From an uncultured Planctomycetaceae bacterium (GTDB taxonomy: Bacteria; Planctomycetota; Planctomycetia; Planctomycetales; Planctomycetaceae), in the NCBI GenBank assembly GCA_943787265.1, contig CALSLT010000026.1, positions 62,001-126,000 on the forward strand: a DNA stretch of 64,000 nucleotides. Reading direction: 5' to 3'. A program made the translations under genes and the position numbers. The notes beneath the pieces were generated by a model. That model was given only the letters and a program-made list of their open reading frames with translations. It had not been told where the DNA came from and searched no databases. Positions 1 through 10,900 of this stretch are shown here, piece by piece (position 1 is the first letter of the stretch; each line of letters begins with the position of its first letter).

Positions 1-3000
1 CTTGAGCCTGCGTGCTTCGTTCGAAAAGTAGCGGCAACAGAGCGGCGACCGTTGTGACCGAAGTCAGGATGACCGGCCGGAATCGCGAGCGACCGGATTC
101 CATGATCGCTTCTTCGAGACCGACGCCCTCCTCGCGACGGCGATTGATAAAGTCGATCAGAACGATCGAATCGTTCGCCAGAATCCCCGACAGCGTCACC
201 ATGCCGAACATGCTGAACAGCGTGATCGGTTCTGACAAAAGGCAGTGCCCCCAGATCGCTCCCGTAAATCCGAACGGAATCACAACCAGAATCATCAACG
301 GTTGAAGGTACGACCGAAACTCCAGCGTCAGCAAACCGAACATCCCGAAGACCGCGATCGCGAATCCGATGAACAGACTGCCGACCGATTCACGAGTTTC
401 TTTCTGCTGACCGTCCCAGCGTGTCGAGACTCCGGGGTTTCGAGACAGCAAGTCCGGCAGAAACGATTCGCGCAAATCGGCGATGATCTCCAGAGCGTTT
501 GCCTGGTCCTGATCAACGTCCGCGCTGATCGTGACCGCGCGCTGCTGGTCGATTCGTAGGATTCCCGAATAGCCGCGTTTGACGGTGACGTCTGCAACTT
601 CGGGCAACGGGACTTCCCGTCCGTCAGGCAGCCGGATGCGGATTTCGTCAAGCGTCGCCAGGCCGTGACGTTCCGATGGCGGATAGCGGACCATCAGTCG
701 CACTTCGTGTCGGCCTCGCTGAAGCCGCATCGCCTCGTCACCGTAATACGCTGCGCGAACCGTGCTTGCGACGTCTTCCAGGCGAACTCCCGTGGCATGG
801 GCATCGGACTTCAGTTTGATTTGCAGCTCCCACTTACCCGGACCACGACTGTCAGTGATGTCCTGAACTCCTGAGTAAGTTGCGAGCTGTTCTTTGACTG
901 ACGTCGCAATCGTTTCCAACTGAACGATGTCGCTGGCCAGAAGCGACACTTCGATGGGTCGACCACCTCGAGCGTTGTTAATCCCCCAGAAGACGACTCG
1001 CTCGGCACCGGGAAACTCGTCGGATTCATCACGCCACTTTGCGATGATCTGCTGGCTGGTGAGGTACTCCGGTCGAAACGCCTGATCGTGATCAAACTCG
1101 ACGTAAATTTCGCCGCGATTACTGTCGAGCTGACTGGAATACCCCACGCCGCGATACACGAAGCGAAACAGCGATTCACCATTGACTCCACTGCCTGGAT
1201 CAACTCGCTGAAGTGATTCTTCCAGCTTCCTCGTGGCACGATCGATCACCGATGTCGGAGTGCCTTTCGGATAGTCGATGGTCGTGTAAACGAATTCGTA
1301 GTCGCGTTTTTTCTCCAGCACAAATTGAGTGAAGCCGCCCTGGTACAAACCGATCGTCAGGCACAACATGGCAATGGATAAGCTGACGGAGATCGCCGGC
1401 CGACCAAGGCACCATCGCAGCACCGGCTGATAGAAACCGCTGATAAGGAAGTTCAGGCCGCGTTCCACCAGTTGAGGCATTCGACCGAGCAGTGACTCGC
1501 GAGACTTGCCAGGATCAGGCAGGTGCGAGAGATGGCACGGCAGAATGAACAGGCCTTCGACCAACGAAATCAGCAACATCGAGACCACGGCCAACGGAAT
1601 GACGGCGATTCGTTTTCCCATTTCGCCGCTGACATAAGCCAATGGCAAGAACGCGATCACCGTCGTCAGCACCGAACAGATCACAGACGACGAAACTTCG
1701 GCCGTCCCATCAATCGCGGCCTGCAGTGCGGACTTACCGAGCTGTCGATGTCGGAAAACGTTCTCCGAAACGACGATCGCATCGTCGACCACGATGCCCA
1801 ACGCCATCACAAAGGCGAACATCGAATATAGGTTCAAAGTTGCACCGCAAAGCAGCATGACGCCACACGTTCCGAACAACGCGACCGGAATTCCCGCAGC
1901 AACCCAGAACGCCAGGCGGCCGTGCAGAAACAACGCCAGCATCAGGAACACCAAAGCAAGGCCGAACAGCGCGTTGTCACGCAGCAGTTCGAGCCGTTCG
2001 CGAGCCTGCCGGGAATAATCATTCCAGATCAGAAGCTCGTACCCGGCCGGCAACGTCTTCTCCGCCGCCCAGGCATTCACGTCGTCATAAATCGCAAACA
2101 TGTCCTGATTCGGCGTGCGGACAACTTCGTGTGACATCGCAGGCCGACCGTCGATTCGAGCAAAGATATCGAGGTCGATCAATCCATCATGGACGGTGCC
2201 CAGATCTCCGACAGTCAGCACAACTCCGTCGGCACGAGTAAGAACGGGAATCCTGGAAATGCCGCTGCCGGTCAGCTGCCGATCGTTGATTCGCAACAGG
2301 TACTCAGTCTGGTCAGTCCGCAACGCTCCGGCCGGGACTTCGATGTTTGCCTTTCGAATCGCCGCGGTCACGTCGGCATGAGAGATTCCATGCATCCGCA
2401 GCATCTGCTCAGAAATTTCGACGTCAATCTGGTACGGCTTCGCCTGCCACGACTTGACGTGGCTGACCGCCGGCAGCAACAACAGCTCGTCGCGAATCTG
2501 TTCAAACAGGTATCGGAGTTGCAACGCCGCCGCTTCGCGCTCACGCAGAGACTTGCTTGCTCCCGAGTCTGCGTCTGGTTCATGTGGGCCGAGGATTCCG
2601 ACCGAAATCACGTTTCGATGCCGGACGTTGAGTCGAACTCGCGGCTTCTCGGCGCTCTCTGGAAAGCGTGGAATCTGATCGACCACCGACCGAATTTCGT
2701 TCAACACTTTGTGAGGATCGCCGACGTCCGATTCAAGAGTCGCCGACACCGTACCGTTGCCCTCTTTCGCAACCGCGGTGATCTTGCGGATCCCGGCCAC
2801 GGATCGGATCGCCGATTCAATCTTCAGACAGATTGCCTGCTCGGTTTCTTCAGGGCTCGCACCGGGATAGGCAACCGAGATCTGAATCACGTCGGGCTGT
2901 GACTCGGGAAAACGCTCACGCTGCAACTGCATCATGCACGCCACACCCGACACGATGACGGCCAGCATCAGTGTGTTCATCGACGGACTGTTTCGCACAG

Positions 3001-3022
3001 CCCACGCGACGACGGCTTTCAC
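1..3022 (-). CDS. RND-family efflux permease (AcrB/HAE1-like), 3' end outside window
   Basis: Inner-membrane proton-driven transporter of the resistance-nodulation-division superfamily; about 1007 codons are visible and the frame is still open at the left edge. The start is a GTG whose first bases overlap the stop of the upstream adaptor gene (GTGA), so the pair is translationally coupled. The N-terminus gives a short cytoplasmic stretch, one membrane segment (MNTLMLAVIVSG) and then the typical porter-domain text VAYPGASPEETEQ. The last visible residues, around LLPLLFERSTQAQ, match the conserved C-terminal loop before the last transmembrane helices, so only some tens of residues are missing. 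Substrate is unknown; the adaptor partner is next door, while an outer-membrane channel gene is not in the window. Confidence 0.92.
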   Translation of the reverse strand, partial: MKAVVAWAVRNSPSMNTLMLAVIVSGVACMMQLQRERFPESQPDVIQISVAYPGASPEETEQAICLKIESAIRSVAGIRKITAVAKEGNGTVSATLESDVGDPHKVLNEIRSVVDQIPRFPESAEKPRVRLNVRHRNVISVGILGPHEPDADSGASKSLREREAAALQLRYLFEQIRDELLLLPAVSHVKSWQAKPYQIDVEISEQMLRMHGISHADVTAAIRKANIEVPAGALRTDQTEYLLRINDRQLTGSGISRIPVLTRADGVVLTVGDLGTVHDGLIDLDIFARIDGRPAMSHEVVRTPNQDMFAIYDDVNAWAAEKTLPAGYELLIWNDYSRQARERLELLRDNALFGLALVFLMLALFLHGRLAFWVAAGIPVALFGTCGVMLLCGATLNLYSMFAFVMALGIVVDDAIVVSENVFRHRQLGKSALQAAIDGTAEVSSSVICSVLTTVIAFLPLAYVSGEMGKRIAVIPLAVVSMLLISLVEGLFILPCHLSHLPDPGKSRESLLGRMPQLVERGLNFLISGFYQPVLRWCLGRPAISVSLSIAMLCLTIGLYQGGFTQFVLEKKRDYEFVYTTIDYPKGTPTSVIDRATRKLEESLQRVDPGSGVNGESLFRFVYRGVGYSSQLDSNRGEIYVEFDHDQAFRPEYLTSQQIIAKWRDESDEFPGAERVVFWGINNARGGRPIEVSLLASDIVQLETIATSVKEQLATYSGVQDITDSRGPGKWELQIKLKSDAHATGVRLEDVASTVRAAYYGDEAMRLQRGRHEVRLMVRYPPSERHGLATLDEIRIRLPDGREVPLPEVADVTVKRGYSGILRIDQQRAVTISADVDQDQANALEIIADLRESFLPDLLSRNPGVSTRWDGQQKETRESVGSLFIGFAIAVFGMFGLLTLEFRSYLQPLMILVVIPFGFTGAIWGHCLLSEPITLFSMFGMVTLSGILANDSIVLIDFINRRREEGVGLEEAIMESGRSRFRPVILTSVTTVAALLPLLFERSTQAQ

Positions 3023-4365
3023 GGGGCCGGCCTTTCCCGGACATCCATCCCGTCGAAAGCGATCGGCAGAGTCGACACAACGACTTTGGAACCCGACTCA
3101 ATACCTGCCCGATCCGCTCTCAGAAGAACGACGGATTCAGTAACTCTGGCGGGCCGCGCTCGATGAACAGCAAGTTTGCCATCATCGATCACCCAAACCT
3201 GACCGTCCGGCTGCAGCGCGGCGCGAGGAATTGCCAGGAGTTTGGTGCGAGGTGTTACGTCGATCACGACTTCCACAAACATCCCTTCAATCAATGCTGG
3301 CGGCCCGGAACTGGCCGAGCGACGCGGCTGATCGACAACGACTCGGCAAGCCAGGGTTCGCGTCGTTGCGTCAAAACCCGAACCGTCTGAACGAGTGAGT
3401 CGCCCTTGCCAGGTGAAGGACTCGCCCGACGTTTTGAACGTGACTGTCGCGTCAATTTCCGGAAGTTCGAACGCCGCTTTCAATGCAGCAGTTTCGATCG
3501 TCGAGATGTCAGCTGCGTTTGCGTCTATCCCCAAGCCAGCCGAATCCTGCAACCAGTAAAGATCTTCACTCCGCAGTCGACAGTCGACTTCGAATCGAGA
3601 CGGATCCTGCAGAGTAAAAAGATGATCGCCACGCTCAACAAAACTCCCGGCTTCCTGAACATCGTCAGTAACGATCCCGGCCAGCGGAGCGATAATTTCT
3701 GTGCGGGATAGATCAAGAACGGCTCCCTTTCGGCGCGAACTGATCAGGTCGCTCTTCGCCTGTAGCTCGGCTTCGCGAAGCGGCACTAACTCTCGCCGGT
3801 TCTGCAGAAGTTCGAGTGCGTCCTGGACTTCCAGCACGGTCCTTTCCGCCAGGTCACGTTCCGCCTGAGACGACGCGTTGGTTGCCTTGAGTTTCTGTGA
3901 CCGAGTGAATTCCCGCGTCGCCAGCTCAAGCCGCTTCTCCACCAGAGAAATCAACGTCGCAATCTGCTTCGACTCTATCGCAATCTGCTGTCGTTCAATG
4001 CTGGCCTGTTTGTCTTCCAGAGTCAGTTTCTCAAGCTCAAGTTCATACGGTTCCGGATCAATCGTGATCAGAGGCGTACCGGCCGAGACCACTCTCCCAC
4101 TCCGAAGACCCTCAGCCTTCATCACGATGCGCCCATCGACCTCCGCCGATATACGCACTTCGCGGAACGGGACGACTACCCCGTTCACTCGGATTGGGAA
4201 TGAGTCAGCGTGAGTTTCAACCAACTGCGTCTCAACAAGCGGAGGCTGTGACGGCGCCGCAATCCGAGTCGGCGGTTTGTTCAAAGCGGATAGCCAGAAG
4301 AATCCGCCTACGCCCACTGCGAGAATCAGCGCCGGTATCACAAGTTGTCGAAGCTGCTGAAGCAT
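3019..4365 (-). CDS. RND periplasmic adaptor (membrane fusion protein, HlyD/AcrA type)
   Basis: 448-residue adaptor that would bridge the RND permease encoded immediately downstream and an outer-membrane channel. The N-terminus has a single membrane anchor (residues about 8-28, IPALILAVGVGGFFWLSAL). Residues about 60-90 give the first half of the lipoyl/barrel-sandwich domain, followed by a long charged helical hairpin (about 95-215, rich in E, L, K, Q, R) and the second half around IIAPLAGIVTDDVQEAG. A beta-barrel and membrane-proximal domain follow. The TGA stop overlaps the permease GTG. The long coiled hairpin is typical of tripartite pumps. Confidence 0.92.
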   Translation of the reverse strand: MLQQLRQLVIPALILAVGVGGFFWLSALNKPPTRIAAPSQPPLVETQLVETHADSFPIRVNGVVVPFREVRISAEVDGRIVMKAEGLRSGRVVSAGTPLITIDPEPYELELEKLTLEDKQASIERQQIAIESKQIATLISLVEKRLELATREFTRSQKLKATNASSQAERDLAERTVLEVQDALELLQNRRELVPLREAELQAKSDLISSRRKGAVLDLSRTEIIAPLAGIVTDDVQEAGSFVERGDHLFTLQDPSRFEVDCRLRSEDLYWLQDSAGLGIDANAADISTIETAALKAAFELPEIDATVTFKTSGESFTWQGRLTRSDGSGFDATTRTLACRVVVDQPRRSASSGPPALIEGMFVEVVIDVTPRTKLLAIPRAALQPDGQVWVIDDGKLAVHRARPARVTESVVLLRADRAGIESGSKVVVSTLPIAFDGMDVRERPAP

Positions 4366-4650
4366 GCTGTCCGCAACTGCTGGGTAGATGAGAAAAGCAC
4401 GCTGCGCATTCCAGCGTCAGGTACTCAGATGTTTTTCCTTGGGAAACGCCAACGATCATCCATGCGCGCACCGGACCCTCAATGGAACAGTGTTCGTGGC
4501 TCATCGTACCGTCGCGACCAAACGGCACTCCAACTTCAATGAGCGCACGCCGCGTGGATTGCTCAAGCTGAAGCCGTTCCCGGACAGACAATCCGGAACA
4601 ACCTGTCACCCGCTCTCGGGACGACCGAACCTGGGACGGCTTCCGAATTA

Positions 4651-5982
4651 TTAGGGCTGCGAATGTCGCGGCTCGGACATGCGGAATGTCAGCAGGGCTC
4701 CGATGCCGATTAAGCCGCTGATGGCCAGGAAGATTGGCTCGAAGCCGACGATGTCGATCAGCTTGCCGACCAACGGCGAAAGAATAAACGGCACGGCGAA
4801 GCACAGGCCCATTGTGCTGACGTAGCGTGGGTGGTTGGCTGCGTCGGTCAGCTCCAGGGTGTAGTTGATGAAGGTTTTCATCGTGACCGGGACCAGGCCC
4901 AGGAAGATGAACGCCAGCCAGAAGCACTTGTGGCCTTCGTAGATGAAGTCGCTGATCAGGAGCAGAGCCATCAGCGGAGTCAGCGTGCAAAGGAAAACCT
5001 GGATGCGAATCGCGAGTCGGTTTCCGTAGCGGTCGGCGATGATGCCGGACACCCAACTGAAGACTCCAACGGCGCCGTTCTGAGCGATCACCCAGAGCAT
5101 CAGATGAAAGCCTTCGTCCGCTTCGGGAATACGGCTGCGGCCAAACGCCTGGAAATGCGGAAACAGAAACTGCACGGTGATGAACAACATGGCCACGGTG
5201 GCGGCTCGGCGGAAAACATGATCGTGCCGGACGATCTGCCAGGCGTCAGTGACAGCGTGCTTCGCACTGCGAGCGGTTGATGGGCACTCGTTGTCGGCAG
5301 GTTCTCGCACGGGAAGAGTCAGCAGACTGGCGAGTACGAATCCTGCTCCGGCGAAACCGAAGATCAGCACGTAGCCGCCGCCGGGCAACTGCAGAGGGTG
5401 TTCCAGCCAGCGTTGAAGCAGGAACCACGCCAGCGTGATCGACACCACAGATCCGGTGACACCCGAAACGGCAAGCAGCCGGCCTCGGCGGTTAGCTCGG
5501 ATCAGCTTGCCCTGGATTGTGCCCAGAGCCAGTTGGTTCATGCCGCTGACGAAAAAGAAGATCACGTAAATCGTCAGAAAAGCGATCGGCATCCAAGCGG
5601 GCGCTCCGCCATCGACCGGCTCGCCGAGCCAGTACCACAATCCAGCCAACGATAAGAAACAGACACCCATCAGCGTGGACGTGGCCTGGAGGACTCGTCG
5701 TTTGAGCGGTGCTCGACGCAGCCGATCCGCCAGAAACAACGGCACGACACTCTGGCCGAAACGGTTGAAGACGGGCAGGAACCCTCGCACGAACCCCGAG
5801 CCGTCGATCACGTCCATGAACCGAGGAATCAGGACGCTTTCAGTCTTGAAGATCCACGAAAACCGCAGCGTTACGTTAAACAGTGCGAGGACGATCAGAT
5901 TGCGAGGTTCGTCGGCAAGCACCTGCGGGTCGCGCGGCTGATCCGTCGAGCTGCCTTCAGCACTGCTCTGCGAATCGGACAC
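4651..5982 (-). CDS. MFS transporter, 12 transmembrane segments
   Basis: 443-residue major-facilitator membrane protein. Hydrophobic stretches are spread evenly, for example FLTIYVIFFFVSGMNQLAL, YVLIFGFAGAGFVLASLL, FLCTLTPLMALLLISDF and IFLAISGLIGIGALLTF, with a short polar loop in the middle (around residue 220-245) dividing two bundles. No signature identifies a substrate. It stands alone: 285 bp without a recognisable gene separate it from the efflux adaptor gene downstream, and a palindromic repeat region lies upstream. Confidence 0.85.
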   Translation of the reverse strand: MSDSQSSAEGSSTDQPRDPQVLADEPRNLIVLALFNVTLRFSWIFKTESVLIPRFMDVIDGSGFVRGFLPVFNRFGQSVVPLFLADRLRRAPLKRRVLQATSTLMGVCFLSLAGLWYWLGEPVDGGAPAWMPIAFLTIYVIFFFVSGMNQLALGTIQGKLIRANRRGRLLAVSGVTGSVVSITLAWFLLQRWLEHPLQLPGGGYVLIFGFAGAGFVLASLLTLPVREPADNECPSTARSAKHAVTDAWQIVRHDHVFRRAATVAMLFITVQFLFPHFQAFGRSRIPEADEGFHLMLWVIAQNGAVGVFSWVSGIIADRYGNRLAIRIQVFLCTLTPLMALLLISDFIYEGHKCFWLAFIFLGLVPVTMKTFINYTLELTDAANHPRYVSTMGLCFAVPFILSPLVGKLIDIVGFEPIFLAISGLIGIGALLTFRMSEPRHSQP

Positions 5983-6000
5983 GCTTGCCTTCCAAATCAG

Positions 6001-6170
6001 TCAGGCTCGGCCTGACGAAGTCTCAGATAGTGATGAACCATGAAATAAACAAACCACGAAAGACGCTAAATACACGAAAGACTGACGTATTACTTTTCGT
6101 GTATTTAGCGTATTTCGTGGTTGAGAACTCTTGCTGAGTTTGATGTATGACTTCGTCAGGCAAAGCCTGA
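6001..6170. repeat. Nested palindromic element (outer and inner inverted repeats)
   Basis: Two inverted repeats are nested. The outer arms, 6001-6022 and 6149-6170, agree at 20 of 22 positions (core GCCTGACGAAGTC). The inner arms, 6052-6081 and 6093-6122, agree at all but one of about 30 positions (core CGCTAAATACACGAAA) around an 11-base loop. No coding frame is supported here. The architecture suggests a small non-coding mobile or REP-like repeat. The inner arm resembles, in its CCACGAA...ACACGAA wording, the palindrome at 11653-11735. Confidence 0.75.
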
Positions 6171-6180
6171 GCTACGGCAC

Positions 6181-7287
6181 TCAACCAAGGTCCGGGTTGA
6201 TGTCGACCCAGGCTTTGTTCTCGAACGATTCCAGACAGGCGTCTGCGACGAACTGAGCTCGTGCTCCGTGATCGAAGCCGGGCAGCGCGTCGCGTTCTTC
6301 GACGATCGCCGACACGAATTCCCAGACAAGGTCGTATCGGAAGACGGTGCTGGCCACTCCTTCGTTGCCCGGTCGAGGGCTGCCTTCGATCACCAGGAAT
6401 TCATCGGGCACGGGCACTTTTTCCATCGTCCCGCCGTGCTTGCCGATGATCACGTTGTTCGGATCGGTGAGCTGGTAGGCGGCGGAACCTTCCGAACCGT
6501 TGACCTCGGCCCATTCGTAGCCGAAGCCGTTGTTGTGGTGACCTTTCATTACCGTGCTACCTTCCCAGACGCCGGTCGCTCCGTTTTCGAACTGGCCGAT
6601 CAATGATGACCAGTCATCGACTTCCGATGGCTCGCAGCTTTCGCCGTCCGCCGTTTTGTCTCGCGGCGAGAACTGAGCGATCGCGCCGGTGATCGCCTTG
6701 ATCGGCCCCATCAGGTCCATCGAGAAATCGATTCGGTGAATCGTCATGTCGAAGAGGTCGCCGGCTCCGGCCAAGTGTTTGTACTGACGCCAGCCCCAGC
6801 TGGTTTCCGGCCAGTCAAGGAATCGCTGGCTGCGGAAATGTCGCGGCACGCCGAGCTGTCCCGACTGAACCAGATGCCGCACGTAACGCATCGAGGGTGC
6901 AAACCGGTACGTGAAAGCGGTCATGTGTCGAACGCCTTTGTCCCGAGCGGCTCGGTACATTTCGGCGGACTCCTGAAAGTTCAGGCCGAGCGGCTTTTCG
7001 CACATCACGTGCTTGCCGGCGTTGACGCAGGCGAGTGTCTGTTCGCGATGCACGAAGTTCGGCGTCGCGATGATCACCGCGTCGATGTCCGGGTCGGCGG
7101 CGATCTTTTCGTAGTCAGTTGTCGTCTTTGTCGGTCCCCACTCTTTCTGCCGTTGTTCAAGCAGAGCTTCGTTCGGATCACAAATCGCGACCAACTCGCA
7201 GCGAGGGTCGATATTGATGCCGGGAACGTGGTGGTAGTCAGAAACGGCTCCGGCACCGATGATGCCGATACGGACTTTGTCAGACAT
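6181..7287 (-). CDS. Gfo/Idh/MocA-family NAD(P)-dependent oxidoreductase
   Basis: 368 residues. An N-terminal Rossmann fold starts directly (RIGIIGAGAVSDYHH, residues 5-19), followed by the family EKP motif (HVMCEKPLGLNF, near residue 95) whose lysine takes part in catalysis, and then the C-terminal alpha/beta domain of the family. No signal peptide, so cytoplasmic. Enzymes of this family oxidise or epimerise sugars, inositols and related polyols; the substrate cannot be read from sequence. It is monocistronic, with palindromic repeats on both sides. Confidence 0.9.
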   Translation of the reverse strand: MSDKVRIGIIGAGAVSDYHHVPGINIDPRCELVAICDPNEALLEQRQKEWGPTKTTTDYEKIAADPDIDAVIIATPNFVHREQTLACVNAGKHVMCEKPLGLNFQESAEMYRAARDKGVRHMTAFTYRFAPSMRYVRHLVQSGQLGVPRHFRSQRFLDWPETSWGWRQYKHLAGAGDLFDMTIHRIDFSMDLMGPIKAITGAIAQFSPRDKTADGESCEPSEVDDWSSLIGQFENGATGVWEGSTVMKGHHNNGFGYEWAEVNGSEGSAAYQLTDPNNVIIGKHGGTMEKVPVPDEFLVIEGSPRPGNEGVASTVFRYDLVWEFVSAIVEERDALPGFDHGARAQFVADACLESFENKAWVDINPDLG

Positions 7288-7408
7288 AGCTGGGACTTTT
7301 CAGAGTAGACGGTGTATTTCGAGAGTTCGTACTAAAGACGGAGCAATGTCGACAGGATAACGATCACCGTTTCCGTCAGCCACGATCCGAAGCACGCCAA
7401 TCGTCGTA

Positions 7409-7493
7409 GGCTGGAACGAGCGCAGCGCTGCTCCGGCACCCCGACCGGGGTTTGACACACAACTGCCGGAACAGCGCTGCGCTCGTTCCAGCC
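7409..7493. repeat. Inverted repeat, 30-bp arms
   Basis: Arms 7409-7438 and 7464-7493 agree at 29 of 30 positions around a 25-base loop; the core is GGCTGGAACGAGCGCAGCG. A diverged single arm (25 of 30 identical) occurs at 14522-14551, so this is a dispersed family rather than only a local hairpin. Confidence 0.8.
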
Positions 7494-7550
7494 GTCTATT
7501 ATACTTTCGGACAACCTGCGGTCAGATTTCTCACAAGGGCGGCACGTGAC

Positions 7551-7949
7551 ATGAAGCAAAGCTCTGGCGATGAGCCCGCTGGATTCTTCGCGCGTCGTGT
7601 GGCGAGTTTCGGTCACGCGTTCCGCGGCCTGGCTTTCGCAATCCAGTCAGAAATCCACGTCCGCATTGATCTTCTCGCCACGGTGGCGGTCATTGCCGCC
7701 GGGCTCTACTTTGAGCTGTCTGCAGACGAGTGGTGCAGCATTTCTCTGGCAATCGGACTGGTCATTGCCTCGGAGATTCTGAACACCGCGATCGAGCGGC
7801 TGGTCGACATCGTCAGTCCCGAACACAACGCCGCGGCGGGACGCGTGAAAGACATTGCTGCCGGTGCGACACTTGTTGCTGCCGGATGTTCGGTCGTTGT
7901 CGGAGTTCTGATCTTCGGCCCGCGACTGCTAAGCATCCTGAAACTTTGA
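7551..7949 (+). CDS. dgkA: Diacylglycerol kinase / undecaprenol kinase (DgkA family)
   Basis: Small integral-membrane lipid kinase, 132 residues from the ATG chosen here; an upstream extension would run into the 7409-7493 palindrome. It phosphorylates diacylglycerol or undecaprenol, recycling lipid carriers. The family signature is clear: EILNTAIERLVDIV followed by the R-K-D segment AAGRVKDIAAGATLV, matching the E-N...D...G.AKD pattern of E. coli DgkA. Three hydrophobic helices are visible (IDLLATVAVIAAGLY, ISLAIGLVIASEIL, LVAAGCSVVVGVLIF). The next gene begins 43 bp downstream on the same strand, but its function is unrelated. Confidence 0.9.
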   Translation: MKQSSGDEPAGFFARRVASFGHAFRGLAFAIQSEIHVRIDLLATVAVIAAGLYFELSADEWCSISLAIGLVIASEILNTAIERLVDIVSPEHNAAAGRVKDIAAGATLVAAGCSVVVGVLIFGPRLLSILKL

Positions 7950-7992
7950 ACCCAAAACTGAATTCGATCCCACCCCGCCGGCAGGAGCCGCC

Positions 7993-10900
7993 ATGATTCC
8001 CCGCCTTCGAAACTTCACTCGCCGTAGTCTGTTCTTGCTTACCATCGCCGGGTTCTGCTCAGCACCTCTTGAAGCGATTGCTCAATCGTCCAGGCCTGCT
8101 CCGGCCGAAGGCTGGCACTTGGTCACGATCCCCGACGCCTGGCGAAAAATGCCCCGCGGCAATCTCGCACCGATCGACGGATATTCCTGGTACCGCTGCC
8201 TGGTTCAGGTTCCCGAATCATGGGCGGGGGCAAAATTGACCCTGTATTCCGAAGCGGTCGACGACGCGCGGGCTTCGTACGTCAACGGCGTGAACGTCGG
8301 AGCGACCGGCACTTTCCCGCCACAGTTTCGCAGCGGCCTGGGTGAAAAAGGAAAGTACGACGTCGATGCCGACCTGATCGAAGCCGGCAAGCTCAACACG
8401 ATCGGAATCCGAGTCTATCAGGACAACCCGCGTCCGAACTTCAGCGTCGCTCCGCCGATCCTGATGAACGAGTCCGCCAAACAGGCCATCCGGATGGACG
8501 GCGACTGGCAGTACCGACCCGGTGACGAATCGGCGTGGGCGAAATCCTCGGCCGCAGACTTCGGCGTCGACGTGGCGAAACTGGCATCAGGAACGAGTGA
8601 CCGTAAGCAAGGCGCCTTTGCCAGGGTCGACGATGTCGAGGATCTTCAGCGCTACGTTATGAAACGAAAAGGCGACAACGATCCCATCCCGCCAGCCGAG
8701 GCCGAGAAGCAGTTCGAAACGCCTGACGACCTGGATATTCAGCTTGTCCTTTCCGAGCCGCACATCGCTCAGCCGCTATTTATGAATTGGGACGAGCGCG
8801 GCCGGCTGTGGGTTATGGAATATCGTCAGTACCCCGAGATCGCCGGCCTGAAGATGCTCAGCCGCGACGTCTACCTGCGAGCGGTTTATGACAAAGTTCC
8901 TAAAGCACCGCCGAACCACGTCAAAGGCCGCGACCGAATTTCCATCCACGAAGACACGGACGGCGACGGCGTTTACGACAAACACAAAGTCTTCGTCGAC
9001 GGACTGAATCTGGCGACTTCCTTCGTCCAGAGCCGCGGCGGACTGTTCGTCACCAACCCGCCGTACTTGCTGTTTTACCCGGACAAAGACGGCGACGACG
9101 TACCGGACGGCGATCCGGAAGTCCTCCTCGAAGGCTTCGGCATGGAGGACTCGCACTCTGTAATTAACAGCCTCAGATTCGGGCCAGACGGCTGGCTGTA
9201 CGGAGCCCAGGGAAGCACCGTTTCAGGCAACATCAAACGCCCCGGCTCCAAAGACAAACCGATCCGCACGATGGGGCAACTGATCTGGCGCTACCATCCG
9301 GAACTGCGACGCTACGAAGTCTTCGCGGAAGGCGGTGGCAACACCTTCGGCGTCGAGATCAGCGAGAAGGGAGAAATCTTCTCAGGCCACAACGGCGGCG
9401 ACACTCGAGGATTTCATTACGAACAGGGCGGCTACTCGCGGAAAGGATTCGGAAAGCACGGACCGCTTTCGAACCCGTACGCGTTCGGCTACTTCGCAAA
9501 CATGAAGCATCACAGCGTGCCGCGCTTCACGCACAACTTTATTATCTATGAAGAGAATGTGCTCCCCGACGAGTACCGTGGAAGGCTGTTCGGCATCGAG
9601 CCACTGCAAGGTCAGGTGGTGATGAGCGACTTCCAGCCAGACCAGTCGTCATTCCAGACGCGCGACATCAGCCGAGTCGTCAAGACCAACGACCAATGGT
9701 TCCGACCGGTCGACATCAAAGCCGGCCCGGACGGCTGCATCTACGTCGCCGACCTCTACGAACAACGCATCGACCACAGCAGCCACTACGCCGGCCGCAT
9801 CGACCGAACCAACGGTCGCATCTACCGCCTGAAGCCCAAAGAACTGCCGAAGGCAAAACCGTTCGACTATGGAAAACTGAAATCACCTGATCTGCATGCG
9901 CAACTGAACCATGCTGGAAAATGGCATCGTCAGACAACACAACGACTGCTGGCAGATCGCCATGACGAACGCACTCAAGGATCGCTCCTTGAACAAACCA
10001 TGAAGGCTGGCGGCCAGAAGGCGTTGGAACTGCTGTGGGCTCTGCACGCTGCCGGTGGCTTGAAAGATGACAACGACGTTGCCATGACAGTGCTCGGGCA
10101 TGGCGACCCGTTCGTTCGAGCGTGGATGGTCCGACTTTTGTGTGACCACTATCAGGTCGAACCTGCAATCGCTCGGGCACTGGCGACTCTGGCGGCGAAA
10201 GAGCCCTACATTGAGGTCCGCAAGCAACTCGCTTCTTCGGCGCGACGACTGCCGGCAAAGGACGCGCTGCCGATCATTCGAAACCTGCTCAACTACGACG
10301 AAGATTCAAAGGACCTCCACCAGCCGCTGATGCTGTGGTGGGCGATCGAGGCGAAAGCTTCTGACGGGTCACGCAAAGAGATTCTCAATCTTCTGTTTGC
10401 TGACAAAGACGTCTGGAACACGGCCATCGTGAAGGAGCATCTGATCGATCGAATGATGAAGCGCTACGCGCTGGCGGGTTCTCGCGAAGAGCTGATCGCG
10501 GCCGCTGAGTTGCTGAATGCTTCGCCGGACAAAGCCAGCACGGAGCTTCTGCTGAAAGGTTTTGAAGATGCGTACAAAGGCCGGTCGCTGGCCGGCCTGC
10601 CGGATCAACTGGTCGCGGCGATTGCGAAATCCGGCGGCGGTTCCACCGCTTTGAAACTCCGTCAGGGAGATGCAGAAGCGATCAAAACAGCAGTCACAGC
10701 GGTTGAATCAGGAAAGGACAGTGCCACCGACCGACTGCAATACCTCCAAATCTTCGGTGAAATCCGTCGTCCGGAATTCATACCTGTCCTGTTGAAAGTC
10801 GTCGACTCCGACAAGAACGCTGACCTTGTGTCAGCCGCGCTGACCGCGTTGCAGGCGTTTGATGATCTACGAGTCGGACAGTCCGTCGTTAAGAGTCTGA

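Noticed and set aside
4232..5056. 274-residue minus-strand reading frame
   Set aside because: It is another frame of the MFS transporter and the adaptor gene; composition is His/Arg/Pro-rich and it has no family resemblance.
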